Assembly (NCBI GenBank): GCA_963799045.1
Contig: CAWCVN010000007.1
Location: forward strand, 620,001-684,000
Direction of reading: 5' to 3'
DNA: 64,000 nucleotides
Origin: DASRSS01 sp963799045
Lineage (GTDB): Bacteria > Actinomycetota > Actinomycetes > Mycobacteriales > Jatrophihabitantaceae
Shown one piece after another: positions 22,278 to 30,641 of this stretch. Both the position numbers and the translations under genes were made by a program. Below the pieces are notes generated by a model. It saw nothing but the letters and a program-made list of their open reading frames with translations. It had not been told where the DNA came from and made no database searches. Each line of letters starts with the position of its first letter. Position 1 is the stretch's first letter.

Positions 22278-22329
22278 TTGATCGAAGTAGCCGGGTGGTC
22301 GCATATCGACCACGGAGCTACTTCGATCA
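22278..22329 (+). repeat. Nested palindrome, family B copy 2
   Basis: Outer arms TTGATCGAAGTAGC and GCTACTTCGATCA surround the inner hairpin GGTCG-CATAT-CGACC. The right arm contains the stop codon of the DUF559 gene. With copy 3 it brackets that gene. Confidence 0.8.
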
Positions 22330-23313
22330 CCGGCCGTCGACGGCGAACGGTGCCGGGGCGCCGCCCGCCAGCACCCCCCGCGTCCGCGGCATCGGCACCC
22401 CCAGCTCCGCGGCCCGCCCGGCCAGCCAGGCCCGCACCTGCTCGGCCCAGCCGGGACGGGCCACCGCCGACGGCGGGTAGTGAGTCACCGCGAGACCCAG
22501 GCCGGTCAGCGTGTTGTGCCGGGCCATCGTGGCCTTCCAGTCGGCCTCGGCGAAGTGGTACTCGCGGCTGTCGATCTCCAGCGCCGCCCGCAGCGCCCGC
22601 CAGAGGACGTCGACGACGTAGAGCACCCGGCCGCCGCGGACAATCGGCACGTTCAGCTCGAAGCCGGGCACCGGCGCCCGGGCCAGGCACCGCGCCGCCC
22701 GCGCCTCGGCGACCGAGCGGGCGCCGTCGGCCGCGTCGGCAAGCGCCGAACGCAGCCCCGCGCTGCGGTTGCGCGGGACGCCGGCGAGCTCGGCCAGCAG
22801 CTCGTCGAGCCGGCAGGCACGGCGCTGGATCGCGGACGTGACCAGCGCCCGAACCGCGGCCCGGTCGCGGTACTCCAGCGCCGCGTCGGCCACGGCCCGC
22901 GCCGGCGACACCACCGGCGTCAGCGGGAGCAGATCGGCGGCCGCGGGCACCGTCCGCGCCGTGTACGGCCGCGAGGTCCGCCGCAGCCGCACGCCCCCGA
23001 CCACGCGGTTCATCCCGGCCCGGGCCAGCACCACGGGCGGGGACGGCGGGGGCGCCGTCCGCTCGCCGAACCCGGCCGCGCGCAGCGCGTCCCACCCGGT
23101 CACCGCGGCGCCCGGCCCGGCGAGGGCGACGCCGACCTCGGCCCAGTCGGCGCGGGTCGGCTCGTCGGGGCGGGTGAGCAGGACCCCGCTGGCCAGCCGC
23201 TGCCAGTTGCCCCGCCGCAGCTCGGTGCGGGTGCGGGCGCGGGTCAGCCCGAGCCGGCCGGCCTGCGCGGCGGTGAGGATGCGCGGCAGCTGGTAGCCGT
23301 TGACGGTGCGCAC
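22327..23313 (-). CDS. DUF559-type endonuclease-like protein with AbiEi-like N-terminus
   Basis: 328 residues. The start VNGYQLPRILTAAQAGRLGL and the RTELRRGNWQRLASGVLL segment resemble the winged-helix region of AbiEi-type antitoxin or abortive-infection proteins. The C-terminal region with VVDVLWRALRAALEIDSREY and HNTLTGLGLAVTHYP resembles DUF559 restriction-endonuclease-like domains; D, E and ExD-like residues are visible but no clean catalytic set was confirmed. The gene has no toxin partner nearby and is bracketed by two family B palindromes. Function in defence or DNA repair is only suggested. Confidence 0.6.
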   Translation of the reverse strand: MRTVNGYQLPRILTAAQAGRLGLTRARTRTELRRGNWQRLASGVLLTRPDEPTRADWAEVGVALAGPGAAVTGWDALRAAGFGERTAPPPSPPVVLARAGMNRVVGGVRLRRTSRPYTARTVPAAADLLPLTPVVSPARAVADAALEYRDRAAVRALVTSAIQRRACRLDELLAELAGVPRNRSAGLRSALADAADGARSVAEARAARCLARAPVPGFELNVPIVRGGRVLYVVDVLWRALRAALEIDSREYHFAEADWKATMARHNTLTGLGLAVTHYPPSAVARPGWAEQVRAWLAGRAAELGVPMPRTRGVLAGGAPAPFAVDGR

Positions 23314-23381
23314 CGGGCCAGCCTGGACGAGCCGCCGCCCCCGCGGGGGGCGTCAGCGCCGGCTGTGGACAACGGTCGCGG

Positions 23382-23434
23382 TGATCGAAGTAGCCCTGTG
23401 GTCGCATATCGACCAGGGAGCTACTTCGATCATG
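23382..23434 (+). repeat. Nested palindrome, family B copy 3
   Basis: Outer arms TGATCGAAGTAGC and GCTACTTCGATCA surround GGTCG-CATAT-CGACC. The element ends 15 bp beyond the mqnA stop and about 70 bp upstream of the DUF559 start. Confidence 0.8.
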
Positions 23435-23449
23435 GGCGGCGGGCGGCCG

Positions 23450-24331
23450 TCAGAGCGGGACGAACTCCGGACGCCCGGGCGCGGGGCCCTCACCCAGCGC
23501 GCCCTGCCCGGCCGCGCCGTCACCCAGCGCGCCCTGCGCGGCGGCGCGGCGGCCGAACTCCACCAGGCCGTCCACCTGGCGCGGCCCCAGCGAGAAGTCC
23601 AGCGTGCGGAAGTAGGTGGCCAGGGTGGGCGCGTCGAACGGCTCCCAGCGGGCGGCCTGCTCGGCGACCTCCTCGACGTGGGCCAGCGCCTCGTCGCGGC
23701 TGCGCACGAACGCGTCGTGGACGTCCTTGACCAGCCCCGGATTGGCCGCGGCGTAGTCGCGCCGGGCCGCCCAGACGGCGAAGACCATCGGCAGCCCGGT
23801 CCACTCGCGCCACACCTGCCCCAGGTCGTGGACGGCCAGCCCGAGCCGCGGCGCCTCGTAGGTCGCCCGCAGCGCGGCGTCGCCGATCAGCACGGCCGCG
23901 TCGGCCTCCAGCAGCATGGCCGTCAGGTCGGGCGGGCAGGTGAAGTAGTCCGGGTGGGCGCCGTAGACCTCGGCCAGCCACATCCGCGCCAGCAGCACCG
24001 AGGTGCGCGAGGTCGACCCGAGCGCCACCCGGCGGCCGTCCAGCTGGGCCGGCGGTGCCTGCGCGACCAGGTTCACCGACAGCACCGGGCCGTCCGAGCC
24101 GACCGCGATGTCGGGCAGCAGCAGCAGCTCGTCGGCGTGGCGCAGGTACTCGACCAGCGAGATCGGGCCGATGTCCAGCTCGCCGGCCACCAGCATGTCG
24201 TTGAGGCGGTCCGGGGTGTCCTTGGTCAGCTCGACGTCGAGCAGCGCGCCGGAGCGCACCAGCCCCCAATAGATCGGGAGGCAGTTGAGGAACTGGATGT
24301 GCCCGACGCGCGGGCGCGTCGTTGCGCTCAC
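23450..24331 (-). CDS. mqnA: Chorismate dehydratase
   Basis: Removes water from chorismate to give 3-enolpyruvyl-benzoate, the entry step of the futalosine pathway. The 293-residue protein opens RVGHIQFLNCLPIYWGLVRS, with PDRLNDMLVAGELDIGPISL and RRVALGSTSRTSVLLARMWL in the body, all typical of MqnA. The C-terminus carries a Gly/Ala repeat (QGALGDGAAGQGALGEG) beyond the family norm. GTG start with TACTGT seven bases upstream. It is divergent from the acyl-CoA synthetase. Confidence 0.93.
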   Translation of the reverse strand: MSATTRPRVGHIQFLNCLPIYWGLVRSGALLDVELTKDTPDRLNDMLVAGELDIGPISLVEYLRHADELLLLPDIAVGSDGPVLSVNLVAQAPPAQLDGRRVALGSTSRTSVLLARMWLAEVYGAHPDYFTCPPDLTAMLLEADAAVLIGDAALRATYEAPRLGLAVHDLGQVWREWTGLPMVFAVWAARRDYAAANPGLVKDVHDAFVRSRDEALAHVEEVAEQAARWEPFDAPTLATYFRTLDFSLGPRQVDGLVEFGRRAAAQGALGDGAAGQGALGEGPAPGRPEFVPL

Positions 24332-24368
24332 CCTTCCGACAGTAGTGCGCGGGTGGCAGAGTTCGGCC

Positions 24369-25979
24369 ATGGACCTCAGCCTCGCGACCAACCTCATCAC
24401 CCGGGTGAACGTCGGGGACTCGCTCACCCGCACCGCGGGGCGGCTGCCGGACAAGCCGGCGGTGGTCGACGGCGCCCGCAGCTGGACGTACGCGCAGCTG
24501 AACGCGCGGGTCAACCAGGTCGCGAACGCGCTGGCCGCCATGGGCTACGCCCGCGGCGACGCGCTGGCCCTGGCCGCCGGCAACAGCTGCGAGTTCCTCG
24601 TCACCTACTACGCCTGCGCCAAGCTCGGGGTCGTCTGCGTGCCGATGAACCTGGGCTGGCGCGCCGACGAGATCGCCTACGTGCTCGAGCACTCCGAGGC
24701 CCGCGGGATCGTCGTCGAGGCGCAGCTGGTGCCGCTGGTGATCCCGGCGGTGGAGAAGGTGCCCGCGGTGCGCGACGTCGTGGTCGCGAGTGGGGGAGGA
24801 ACGGACGGGCAGTACCAGCAGTCGCTGCCCGACCGCTACTGGCGCACGTTCGAGGACCTGCACGCCGGGGACGAGCGCGAGCCCGAGGTCTTCGTCGGCG
24901 ACCGCGACGCGGTCAGCTACCTGTACACGTCCGGGACGACGTCGTTCCCGAAGGGCGTGGTGGGCAGCCACACCGCCATCTACCTCGAGTCGCTGATGGT
25001 CGCCGCGGAGACCGGCCTGAACGCCGAGGACCGCATCGGCTGCCTGATGCCGCTGTTCCACACCGCGCAGCTGAACGGCTTCGGCACGCCGGCGATCATG
25101 ATGGGTGCGACGCAGTACCTGCTGCGCGGCTTCGACCCGGACGCGCTGCTGGACCTCGTCGAGCGCGAGCGGCTGACCCGCATCTTCTGCCTGCCGATGA
25201 TGTACCGGGCGCTGGTCGAGCGGCCGGACATCGAGCGGCGCGAGCTGTCCTCGCTGCGCAAGGCCGCCTACGCGATGGCGCCGATGCCCGACGCCCTGCT
25301 GCGCCGCTGCCTGGACGTGTTCGGCTGCGAGTTCTACCTCGCGTTCGGGCAAACCGAGATGAGCCCGGTGACGACGTTCTTCCGCCCCGAGCACCAGCTG
25401 TCGCACTCCGGGGCCGTCGGCACGCAGGTGGTCAACGTCCAGATCGGGATCATGTCCCCGTCCGGGCAGCTGCTGCCGCGCGGCAGCGAGGGCGAGATCG
25501 TCTACCGCGGGCCGCAGGCGCTGAACGAGTACCTGAAGAACCCCGAGGCGACCGCGGAGGCGTTCGCGCACGGCTGGTTCCACTCCGGCGACGCCGGCTA
25601 CCTCGCCGAGGACGGCATGCTGTGGTTCAGCGACCGCTACAAGGACGTGATCAAGACCGGCGGCGAGAACGTCGCCTCCATCGAGGTGGAGAAGGCGGTG
25701 TACGCGGCCGACCCGCGCATCGCCGAGGCCGTGGTCGTCGGGCTGCCGCACCCGCGCTGGACCGAGGCGATCACCGCGGTCGTCACGCTCAAGCCCGGCG
25801 AGGCACTGGACGAGGCGGAGCTGATCGCCGCGGTCAAGGGCCACATCGCCGGGTTCAAGGCGCCGAAGGCCGTCATCGTCGTCGACGAGCTGCCCAAGAC
25901 CTCCACCGGCAAGATCCAGAAGAACCTGGTGCGCCAGCAGCACGCGTCCTTCTACGACCCGCCCCCCAATTCCCGCTGA
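24369..25979 (+). CDS. AMP-binding acyl-CoA synthetase
   Basis: Activates a carboxylic acid to its CoA ester. The 536-residue protein has the AMP motif YLYTSGTTSFPKGVV, the adenylate motif FYLAFGQTEM, the hinge region WFHSGDAGYLAEDGMLWFSD and the C-terminal KTSTGKIQKNLV. Helical FDPDALLDLVERERLTRIF and FHTAQLNGFG are family-like. The substrate chain length cannot be told. The ATG is divergent from mqnA; the stop sits inside a family C palindrome. Confidence 0.88.
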   Translation: MDLSLATNLITRVNVGDSLTRTAGRLPDKPAVVDGARSWTYAQLNARVNQVANALAAMGYARGDALALAAGNSCEFLVTYYACAKLGVVCVPMNLGWRADEIAYVLEHSEARGIVVEAQLVPLVIPAVEKVPAVRDVVVASGGGTDGQYQQSLPDRYWRTFEDLHAGDEREPEVFVGDRDAVSYLYTSGTTSFPKGVVGSHTAIYLESLMVAAETGLNAEDRIGCLMPLFHTAQLNGFGTPAIMMGATQYLLRGFDPDALLDLVERERLTRIFCLPMMYRALVERPDIERRELSSLRKAAYAMAPMPDALLRRCLDVFGCEFYLAFGQTEMSPVTTFFRPEHQLSHSGAVGTQVVNVQIGIMSPSGQLLPRGSEGEIVYRGPQALNEYLKNPEATAEAFAHGWFHSGDAGYLAEDGMLWFSDRYKDVIKTGGENVASIEVEKAVYAADPRIAEAVVVGLPHPRWTEAITAVVTLKPGEALDEAELIAAVKGHIAGFKAPKAVIVVDELPKTSTGKIQKNLVRQQHASFYDPPPNSR

Positions 25980-26014
25980 GTGGGCGAGTGCCCGTCCTTG
26001 GGGGGAGTGCCCAC
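25968..26014 (+). repeat. Palindromic element sharing a motif with 59579 (family C copy 2)
   Basis: AATTCCCGCTGAGTGG matches AATTCCCGCCGAGTGG at 59579. Arms GTGGGC and GCCCAC flank a short internal GGGC-GAGT-GCCC hairpin. The acyl-CoA synthetase stop codon lies within it. Much less regular than copy 1. Confidence 0.4.
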
Positions 26015-26040
26015 GCAGGCTGGGGGCGCGAGCGCCGACC

Positions 26041-26046
26041 TAGGCT
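26041..26046 (+). promoter_or_regulatory. -10 box of a likely leaderless transcript before the IMPase gene
   Basis: TAGGCT is followed by six bases and the GTG start codon. The spacing is the one expected if transcription starts at the start codon. The same box and spacing occur before the 35040 methyltransferase. Confidence 0.5.
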
Positions 26047-26052
26047 GGGGGC

Positions 26053-26856
26053 GTGGAAGATCTCGCCGGCGACGTGGCCGGCCGCGGCAGCGGTGACGTC
26101 GAGCTGGCCGCCACCCTGGTCCAGGCTGCCGGACGGCTGGCGGCCCGGATGCGCGAGCAGGGCCCGGACGAGCTGAACGCACAGCGCAAGAGCTCGGTCT
26201 CGGACCTGGTCTCGGCCGCCGACCACGCCGCCGAGGCGCTGCTCGAGAAGCGGCTGCGGGACGCGCGCCCGGACGACGGCCTGGTCGGCGAGGAGGGCAC
26301 CCGCCACGAGCCCAGCGCGGACGGGCGGACCTGGTACGTCGACCCGGTCGACGGCACCTACAACTTCCTGGCCGGCCTGCCGATCTGGTGCTCGGCGCTC
26401 GCGCTGGCCGCCGGCGAGGACCCGGTGCTCGGCGCGGTCTACCAGCCGGCGACCGAGGAGCTGTGGCTCGGCGGCCACGACCGGCCGACGACCCGCAACG
26501 ACCAGCCGGTGGCCGGCATCCCCGACTTGCCCCTGCGCGAGCTGTCGCTCGCCAGCTACCTGCACCCGCCGCGGCTGTCCGACGACACGCTGCGCGGCCC
26601 GCTGCTGCGGGCGGTGTCGGCCGCCGCGACCGTGCGCATGCTCGGCTCGGGCTCGATCGAGCTGGCCTGCGTCGCGAGCGGGCGGCTCGGCGCCTGGCTG
26701 CAGAGCGACTCGCTGCCCTGGGACTGGCTGCCCGGGGCGGCGCTGGTGCGCGCCGCCGGCGGCAGCGCCGAGGTCATCGAGGCGCACGGGCACCGCTGGC
26801 ACGCGGCCGGCAGCCGGCGGGCCGTCGACGAGCTCCTCGAGCTGGTGCGCGGATGA
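26053..26856 (+). CDS. Inositol monophosphatase family protein
   Basis: A Mg-dependent sugar-phosphate phosphatase of 267 residues. Metal motif 1 GEEGT lies near residue 80, the metal/substrate signature DPVDGTYNF near 97-105, and WDWLPGAALVRAAGG near 225. Possible substrates are inositol-1-phosphate, histidinol phosphate or PAP; sequence does not decide. Its stop overlaps the ATG of a 20-residue mini-ORF that leads into the HATPase gene. Confidence 0.82.
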   Translation: MEDLAGDVAGRGSGDVELAATLVQAAGRLAARMREQGPDELNAQRKSSVSDLVSAADHAAEALLEKRLRDARPDDGLVGEEGTRHEPSADGRTWYVDPVDGTYNFLAGLPIWCSALALAAGEDPVLGAVYQPATEELWLGGHDRPTTRNDQPVAGIPDLPLRELSLASYLHPPRLSDDTLRGPLLRAVSAAATVRMLGSGSIELACVASGRLGAWLQSDSLPWDWLPGAALVRAAGGSAEVIEAHGHRWHAAGSRRAVDELLELVRG

Positions 26857-26915
26857 CCGCGGCCCACCGGCTGCCGGTGCCCGGGCCGCACGCCCGCGCG
26901 GGGACCCCGGCATGA
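26853..26915 (+). CDS. Bridging mini-ORF, 20 residues
   Basis: Reads MTAAHRLPVPGPHARAGTPA. Its ATG overlaps the IMPase stop (ATGA) and its TGA overlaps the ATG of the HATPase gene (ATGA). It starts MTA and ends GTPA, as does the 22-residue mini-ORF before the histidine kinase at 45478. It may couple translation between the two genes. It could also be the true N-terminus of the next protein separated by an indel. Confidence 0.4.
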   Translation: MTAAHRLPVPGPHARAGTPA

Positions 26916-27514
26916 GCGCCGACGAGGATCCGCGCGTCCGGCTGGCGGCGCAGCTGCAGGAGCTGGTGATCGGCCCGCTCGGCGCGGTCACCGCCCGCCT
27001 GAACGCCGTCATGCCCCGCACCAAGGACGCCGCGCTGCAGCGCGACGTGGGTGACGCGGCGGCGGCGCTCGACGGGGTGATCGCCGACGTCCGCACCGTC
27101 GTGCTCGACCTGCAGCGCGGTGACAGCGACCCCGACAGCGTCGAGGGGCGGGTGCGCGCGCTCGCGCTGGCGGCCGGCCAGCGGCTGGGCTGCACGCCGC
27201 GCATCACGCTCACCGGCGCGCTCGAGGACCTCGACGGCGAGCTCGCCGACGACCTGGTCGCCGTGGCCGACGAGGCGCTGACCAACGTGGTGCGGCACTC
27301 CTACGCCGGCACCATCGCCGTCGACGTCACGCACGGCGGCGGCCGGCTGACGGTGGAGGTGCGCGACGACGGCGTCGGGCCGAACGACGAGCCGACGGCC
27401 GGGGCGGGCCTGCCGGAGCTGCGCGCACGCGCCGAGCGGCGCGGGGGCGAGCTCGAGGTCGTCCCCAACGAGCCGCTCGGCACGCGGCTGCGCTGGTCGG
27501 TGCCGACCCGGTGA
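26912..27514 (+). CDS. Orphan histidine-kinase-type ATPase domain protein
   Basis: 200 residues. The C-terminal half is a HATPase_c domain: N-box DEALTNVVRHSYAGT, G1 VRDDGVG, and GAGLPELRARAERRGGELEV, the arrangement of NarL/DesK-type kinases. The N-terminal half keeps a dimerisation-helix-like region (QLQELVIGPLGAVTARLNAV), but no phospho-acceptor histidine is seen where LHD would lie. There is no sensor domain, membrane segment or adjacent response regulator. It may be an anti-sigma-like or partner-dependent ATPase, or a decayed kinase. Confidence 0.65.
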   Translation: MSADEDPRVRLAAQLQELVIGPLGAVTARLNAVMPRTKDAALQRDVGDAAAALDGVIADVRTVVLDLQRGDSDPDSVEGRVRALALAAGQRLGCTPRITLTGALEDLDGELADDLVAVADEALTNVVRHSYAGTIAVDVTHGGGRLTVEVRDDGVGPNDEPTAGAGLPELRARAERRGGELEVVPNEPLGTRLRWSVPTR

Positions 27515-27539
27515 GCGTGCGCCGGCACCGACCAGTGGC

Positions 27540-30143
27540 TCACCGCGCGGTCAGCCCCAGCTGCCGCGAGTAACCCGCCGCCACCGTCTTGGTGTGCTGC
27601 CGGTAGACGCGCAGCGTGTAGGTGCCGCGGTGGGTCGTCACCAGCCGCAGGACGTACCCGACGGCACGCTTACCGTTCGGCAGCAGCTGGCGATGCAGCC
27701 GCACGGCTTCGATGTTGCGCCAGGTGCCGTGTACCCGCTGCTGCAGCCACACCCGGCCCGTCGCCGCGGCGGCGACCTGGCCCCACACCGTCGTCGCGCC
27801 GCCGCTGGGCACCGTGCGCGGCTGCATCCCGGCGCTGACGACCTGGCTCACCTTGACCAGCATCGCGCGACTGGTCACCGACTGGTGCGCCGGGTTACCG
27901 GCGTACACCCAGCGGTAGAACGTGTGCTGCCGCGGCCGCAGCACGGCGGACACCACACCGGACCTCGAGGTCGTCAGCGTCCGCGCTGCCGTGAAGGGCC
28001 GGCCGCGGGTGTGCGCGTAGAGCCGCACCGTCTGCCCGGCCAGCGGCGCACCGGTCGTCGCGTCGGTCAGCGTCGCCGTCACCCGCACCCGGTGCCGGTA
28101 CGGCACCATGCTCGCGCCGACCCGCGCCGCGAGCCGGGTCGGGTCAACGGTGGACGGGTGGTGCTGCTCCGGCACGACGACCTCCGCCGAGGGCTGCGAG
28201 TACGGCCCCGCGCCCACCGCGTTGACCGCCGCGACGCGGAACAGGTAGCTCCGCGCACCGAGACCGGCGACCGAGTAGCTCGTCGACGTGTCAGGCGTCG
28301 TGATCGCGTCCGACCAGCTCGTCCCGCCGTCGTCGGAGTACTGCACCAGGTAGTGCTCCAGCGCCGCGCTACCGACGTCCGCCGGCGCGGTCCAGCTCAG
28401 CGCGACCTTGCCGGCGCTGGGGACACCCGCGACGCCGCTCGGCGCCCCCGGCACGCTCGCCGGCGGAGGCGGCGGTGGCGGCGGTGGCGGCGGAGGCGGC
28501 GGTGGTGGCGGAGGTGGCGGAGCCGCGGCGATCGTGATCGTCGTCGACGGGCTCACCGCATCCGGCGCCACCCCGTTCGTTGCCTTCACCGTGAACGTCG
28601 ACGCACCCGCCGCCGTCGGCGTCCCCGACAACACCCCCGACGTGGCATTCAACGTCAGCCCCGCCGGCAACGAACCGCTCGCCAGCGCGAACGTCGGCAC
28701 CGGGTTGCCCGTCGCCGTATAGGTGTAGCTATAGGCCGCGCCGACCGTGCCCGTAGCCGGCGGAGTGTCCGCCGTGAACGTCGGCGCGACCCCGGCGTCG
28801 GCGAGGCGGTAGTCGTCGGTCGTCAGCGTGCCGTTGCTGAAGATGTTCAGTCCGAAGCTCAGGCCGGTCACCCCGGCGGGGATCGTCGGCGTCGTCCACA
28901 GTGCGTGGGTCCAGCCGGTCGAGGCCGCGAACCACGGGCTCGAGGTCCAGTAGTCGAAGCCGCCGTGCGAGTTGCGGATGTACAACTCGAACTGGGTCAC
29001 TCCCGAGGACTTGTACCAGGCCCCCAGCGTGTAGGGGTGGCCGGCTGTCACGCTCGGGGTGCAGCCCCCGGTGTCGAACGTGGGCAGGATCTTCGCGTCA
29101 CCGTCGACGTAGCCGGTCATGGTGATCAGCTCGGCGACGCTGCCGGTGTGCGCGTCACCGGTCTCGGCATAGGTCGGGTTGTTGGTGCCGTAGGAGTAGC
29201 CCGTCCAGCAGTCCGGAACGCCGGACTCGATGGTGCTGGTCTCCAGCGAGGAGTTGACCAGCGCGCCGGACACCGCGGGCGGCGGCGCCGCCTCCACGGT
29301 CGGCTTGACGGCGCCGCCGATGACCTGATCGACGGTCTTCACCGTCGTCGTCGGTGTTGCGGCAACATGCGCGGCGAGCCAGGAGACGAACTGGCTGAAC
29401 AGTCCGGGCGTGATCGAGATGGACGGGTCGCAGTTGGCCGAGCCGGTCGCGCAGACGTGGTGGAAGGTCAGGACGTCCCAGCCGCCGCCGTGGCTCTCGG
29501 CGTTGGTGACCGTGTTTTGCAGGTCGGTCAGCGTCCAGGTCGAATCGACCTCGTCCGGCACGCGCAGCGCATACGGATCCGGCGGTGGGACCGTCTCGGC
29601 ATAGAGCCCGGCCTCCCCGCCCGCCTGCGTGAACACGTCACCGAGCGAGCGGGCGCTGTTGTAGCCGCAGGTCTGCACGATGGTCTCGACCGTGGCGTTC
29701 ACCGATGCATACGGGTAGGCGAAGGAGGTCTGCGGGAACCCCCACGCCGTCAGCTGGTTGCGCGAGTTGCAGACCTGGCGCGTGGCCTCGTCGGCGGGCA
29801 CCGTGGTCAGGTCGGGGTGGTTGACGGTGTGGCCGCCGATCTCGTTGCCGTCCGCGTGGATGGTGTTCAGGTCGGCCAGCGTCAGGTAGTTCGGAGATCC
29901 GATCGACCCGCTGATCGCGTAGAACGTGCCGTGCAGGCCGTTGGCCTGCAGCGTCGCCAGGGCCGTCAGCTGGTCGGCGTAGCTGTCGTCGAAGGTCAGG
30001 GAGACCACCGTGTCTGGCGGCACGGCCGCACTGCTGGGTTGGGTCAGTGCGCTGGCGAAGCTGACGGCCACCAGGCCGCTGACAGCGGCCGCGACCGCCC
30101 GAAGCATCCGGGCCCGCACCCGATGCTGAGAATGGTTCGTCAT
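27540..30143 (-). CDS. Secreted polysaccharide deacetylase with carbohydrate-binding, Ig-like and Fn3 domains
   Basis: 867 residues. A signal peptide ends near 39 (QPSSAA). The NodB deacetylase domain (about 44-270) has VVSLTFDDSYADQ with the catalytic Asp pair at 52-53 and the metal histidines in GGHTVNHPDL at about 105 and 109. A jelly-roll-like region, containing LVNSSLETSTIESGVPDCW, spans about 290-450. A putative Ig domain follows (YTYTATGNPVPTFALASGSL), then about 20 consecutive prolines, an Fn3 domain (LSWTAPADVG...YLFRVAAVNAVGAGPYS) and a C-terminal beta-rich domain. It probably acts on cell-wall or environmental glycans. Confidence 0.85.
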   Translation of the reverse strand: MTNHSQHRVRARMLRAVAAAVSGLVAVSFASALTQPSSAAVPPDTVVSLTFDDSYADQLTALATLQANGLHGTFYAISGSIGSPNYLTLADLNTIHADGNEIGGHTVNHPDLTTVPADEATRQVCNSRNQLTAWGFPQTSFAYPYASVNATVETIVQTCGYNSARSLGDVFTQAGGEAGLYAETVPPPDPYALRVPDEVDSTWTLTDLQNTVTNAESHGGGWDVLTFHHVCATGSANCDPSISITPGLFSQFVSWLAAHVAATPTTTVKTVDQVIGGAVKPTVEAAPPPAVSGALVNSSLETSTIESGVPDCWTGYSYGTNNPTYAETGDAHTGSVAELITMTGYVDGDAKILPTFDTGGCTPSVTAGHPYTLGAWYKSSGVTQFELYIRNSHGGFDYWTSSPWFAASTGWTHALWTTPTIPAGVTGLSFGLNIFSNGTLTTDDYRLADAGVAPTFTADTPPATGTVGAAYSYTYTATGNPVPTFALASGSLPAGLTLNATSGVLSGTPTAAGASTFTVKATNGVAPDAVSPSTTITIAAAPPPPPPPPPPPPPPPPPPPPASVPGAPSGVAGVPSAGKVALSWTAPADVGSAALEHYLVQYSDDGGTSWSDAITTPDTSTSYSVAGLGARSYLFRVAAVNAVGAGPYSQPSAEVVVPEQHHPSTVDPTRLAARVGASMVPYRHRVRVTATLTDATTGAPLAGQTVRLYAHTRGRPFTAARTLTTSRSGVVSAVLRPRQHTFYRWVYAGNPAHQSVTSRAMLVKVSQVVSAGMQPRTVPSGGATTVWGQVAAAATGRVWLQQRVHGTWRNIEAVRLHRQLLPNGKRAVGYVLRLVTTHRGTYTLRVYRQHTKTVAAGYSRQLGLTAR
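28462..28521. repeat. GGN simple-sequence tract coding for the polyproline linker
   Basis: About twenty consecutive GGC/GGT/GGA triplets on the + strand encode the Pro run of the deacetylase on the minus strand. The tract is a likely length polymorphism and an indel hotspot. Confidence 0.75.
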
Positions 30144-30327
30144 CCCGCCACCCCCTCGACTCGATGCATGACCGCACCGAGGCGAACGTAGGCAGCCCGC
30201 TTCGTGATCGGCTACCGCGCTCGCTCAAATGCATGAGGCGGCCGTGCCGAAACGCACGAGGCCGGATGACCCGGAGCTGCTCGGCACGGTCGTCGACGGC
30301 CCCGACGCTGTCTGTGCCCGCGGGCGA

Positions 30328-30621
30328 TCAGTCGTCGTGCTGGCCGGGGTCCAGCTCGCTGTCCAGCTGCGCGCGCCGCTCGCGGTTGGCGTTGACGCGC
30401 GCCTCGATGTTCGCCGCGAACCGGGCGCGCGGGCGGGCCAGCAGCACGTACGACAGCGGGATGGACAGCAAGATCGCGATGCCCGCGGCCAGCAGGCCGC
30501 CCAGCCCCACGAGCACGAGCACGCCCCACACCGCGAAGAACAGCGCGAAGCGCAGCAGCGTGTACAGCCACATCGAGCCCATCCAGCTGCCGAAGCCGGG
30601 GCCCTGCTGCCGATCGGTCAT
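30328..30621 (-). CDS. DUF4229 family membrane protein
   Basis: 97 residues with two transmembrane segments, LLRFALFFAVWGVLVLVG and LLAAGIAILLSIPLSYVLL, then a basic, helical tail (RARFAANIEARVNANRERRA) in the cytoplasm. This layout is typical of DUF4229. GGAG lies six bases upstream of the chosen ATG; an in-frame ATG 12 bases earlier is less well placed. It lies 20 bp after mqnE on the same strand, an association often seen in actinobacteria. Function unknown. Confidence 0.75.
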   Translation of the reverse strand: MTDRQQGPGFGSWMGSMWLYTLLRFALFFAVWGVLVLVGLGGLLAAGIAILLSIPLSYVLLARPRARFAANIEARVNANRERRAQLDSELDPGQHDD

Positions 30622-30641
30622 CGCGGTCTCCATGCGGGCGG

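Noticed and set aside
20302..23434. CRISPR array, because of three similar palindromes
   Set aside because: Copies are 1-2 kb apart with genes between, not regular 30-40 bp spacers, and no cas genes.
28462..28521. Regulatory role for the GGN tract
   Set aside because: It is in frame and encodes the polyproline linker between Ig and Fn3 domains; a coding explanation is enough.
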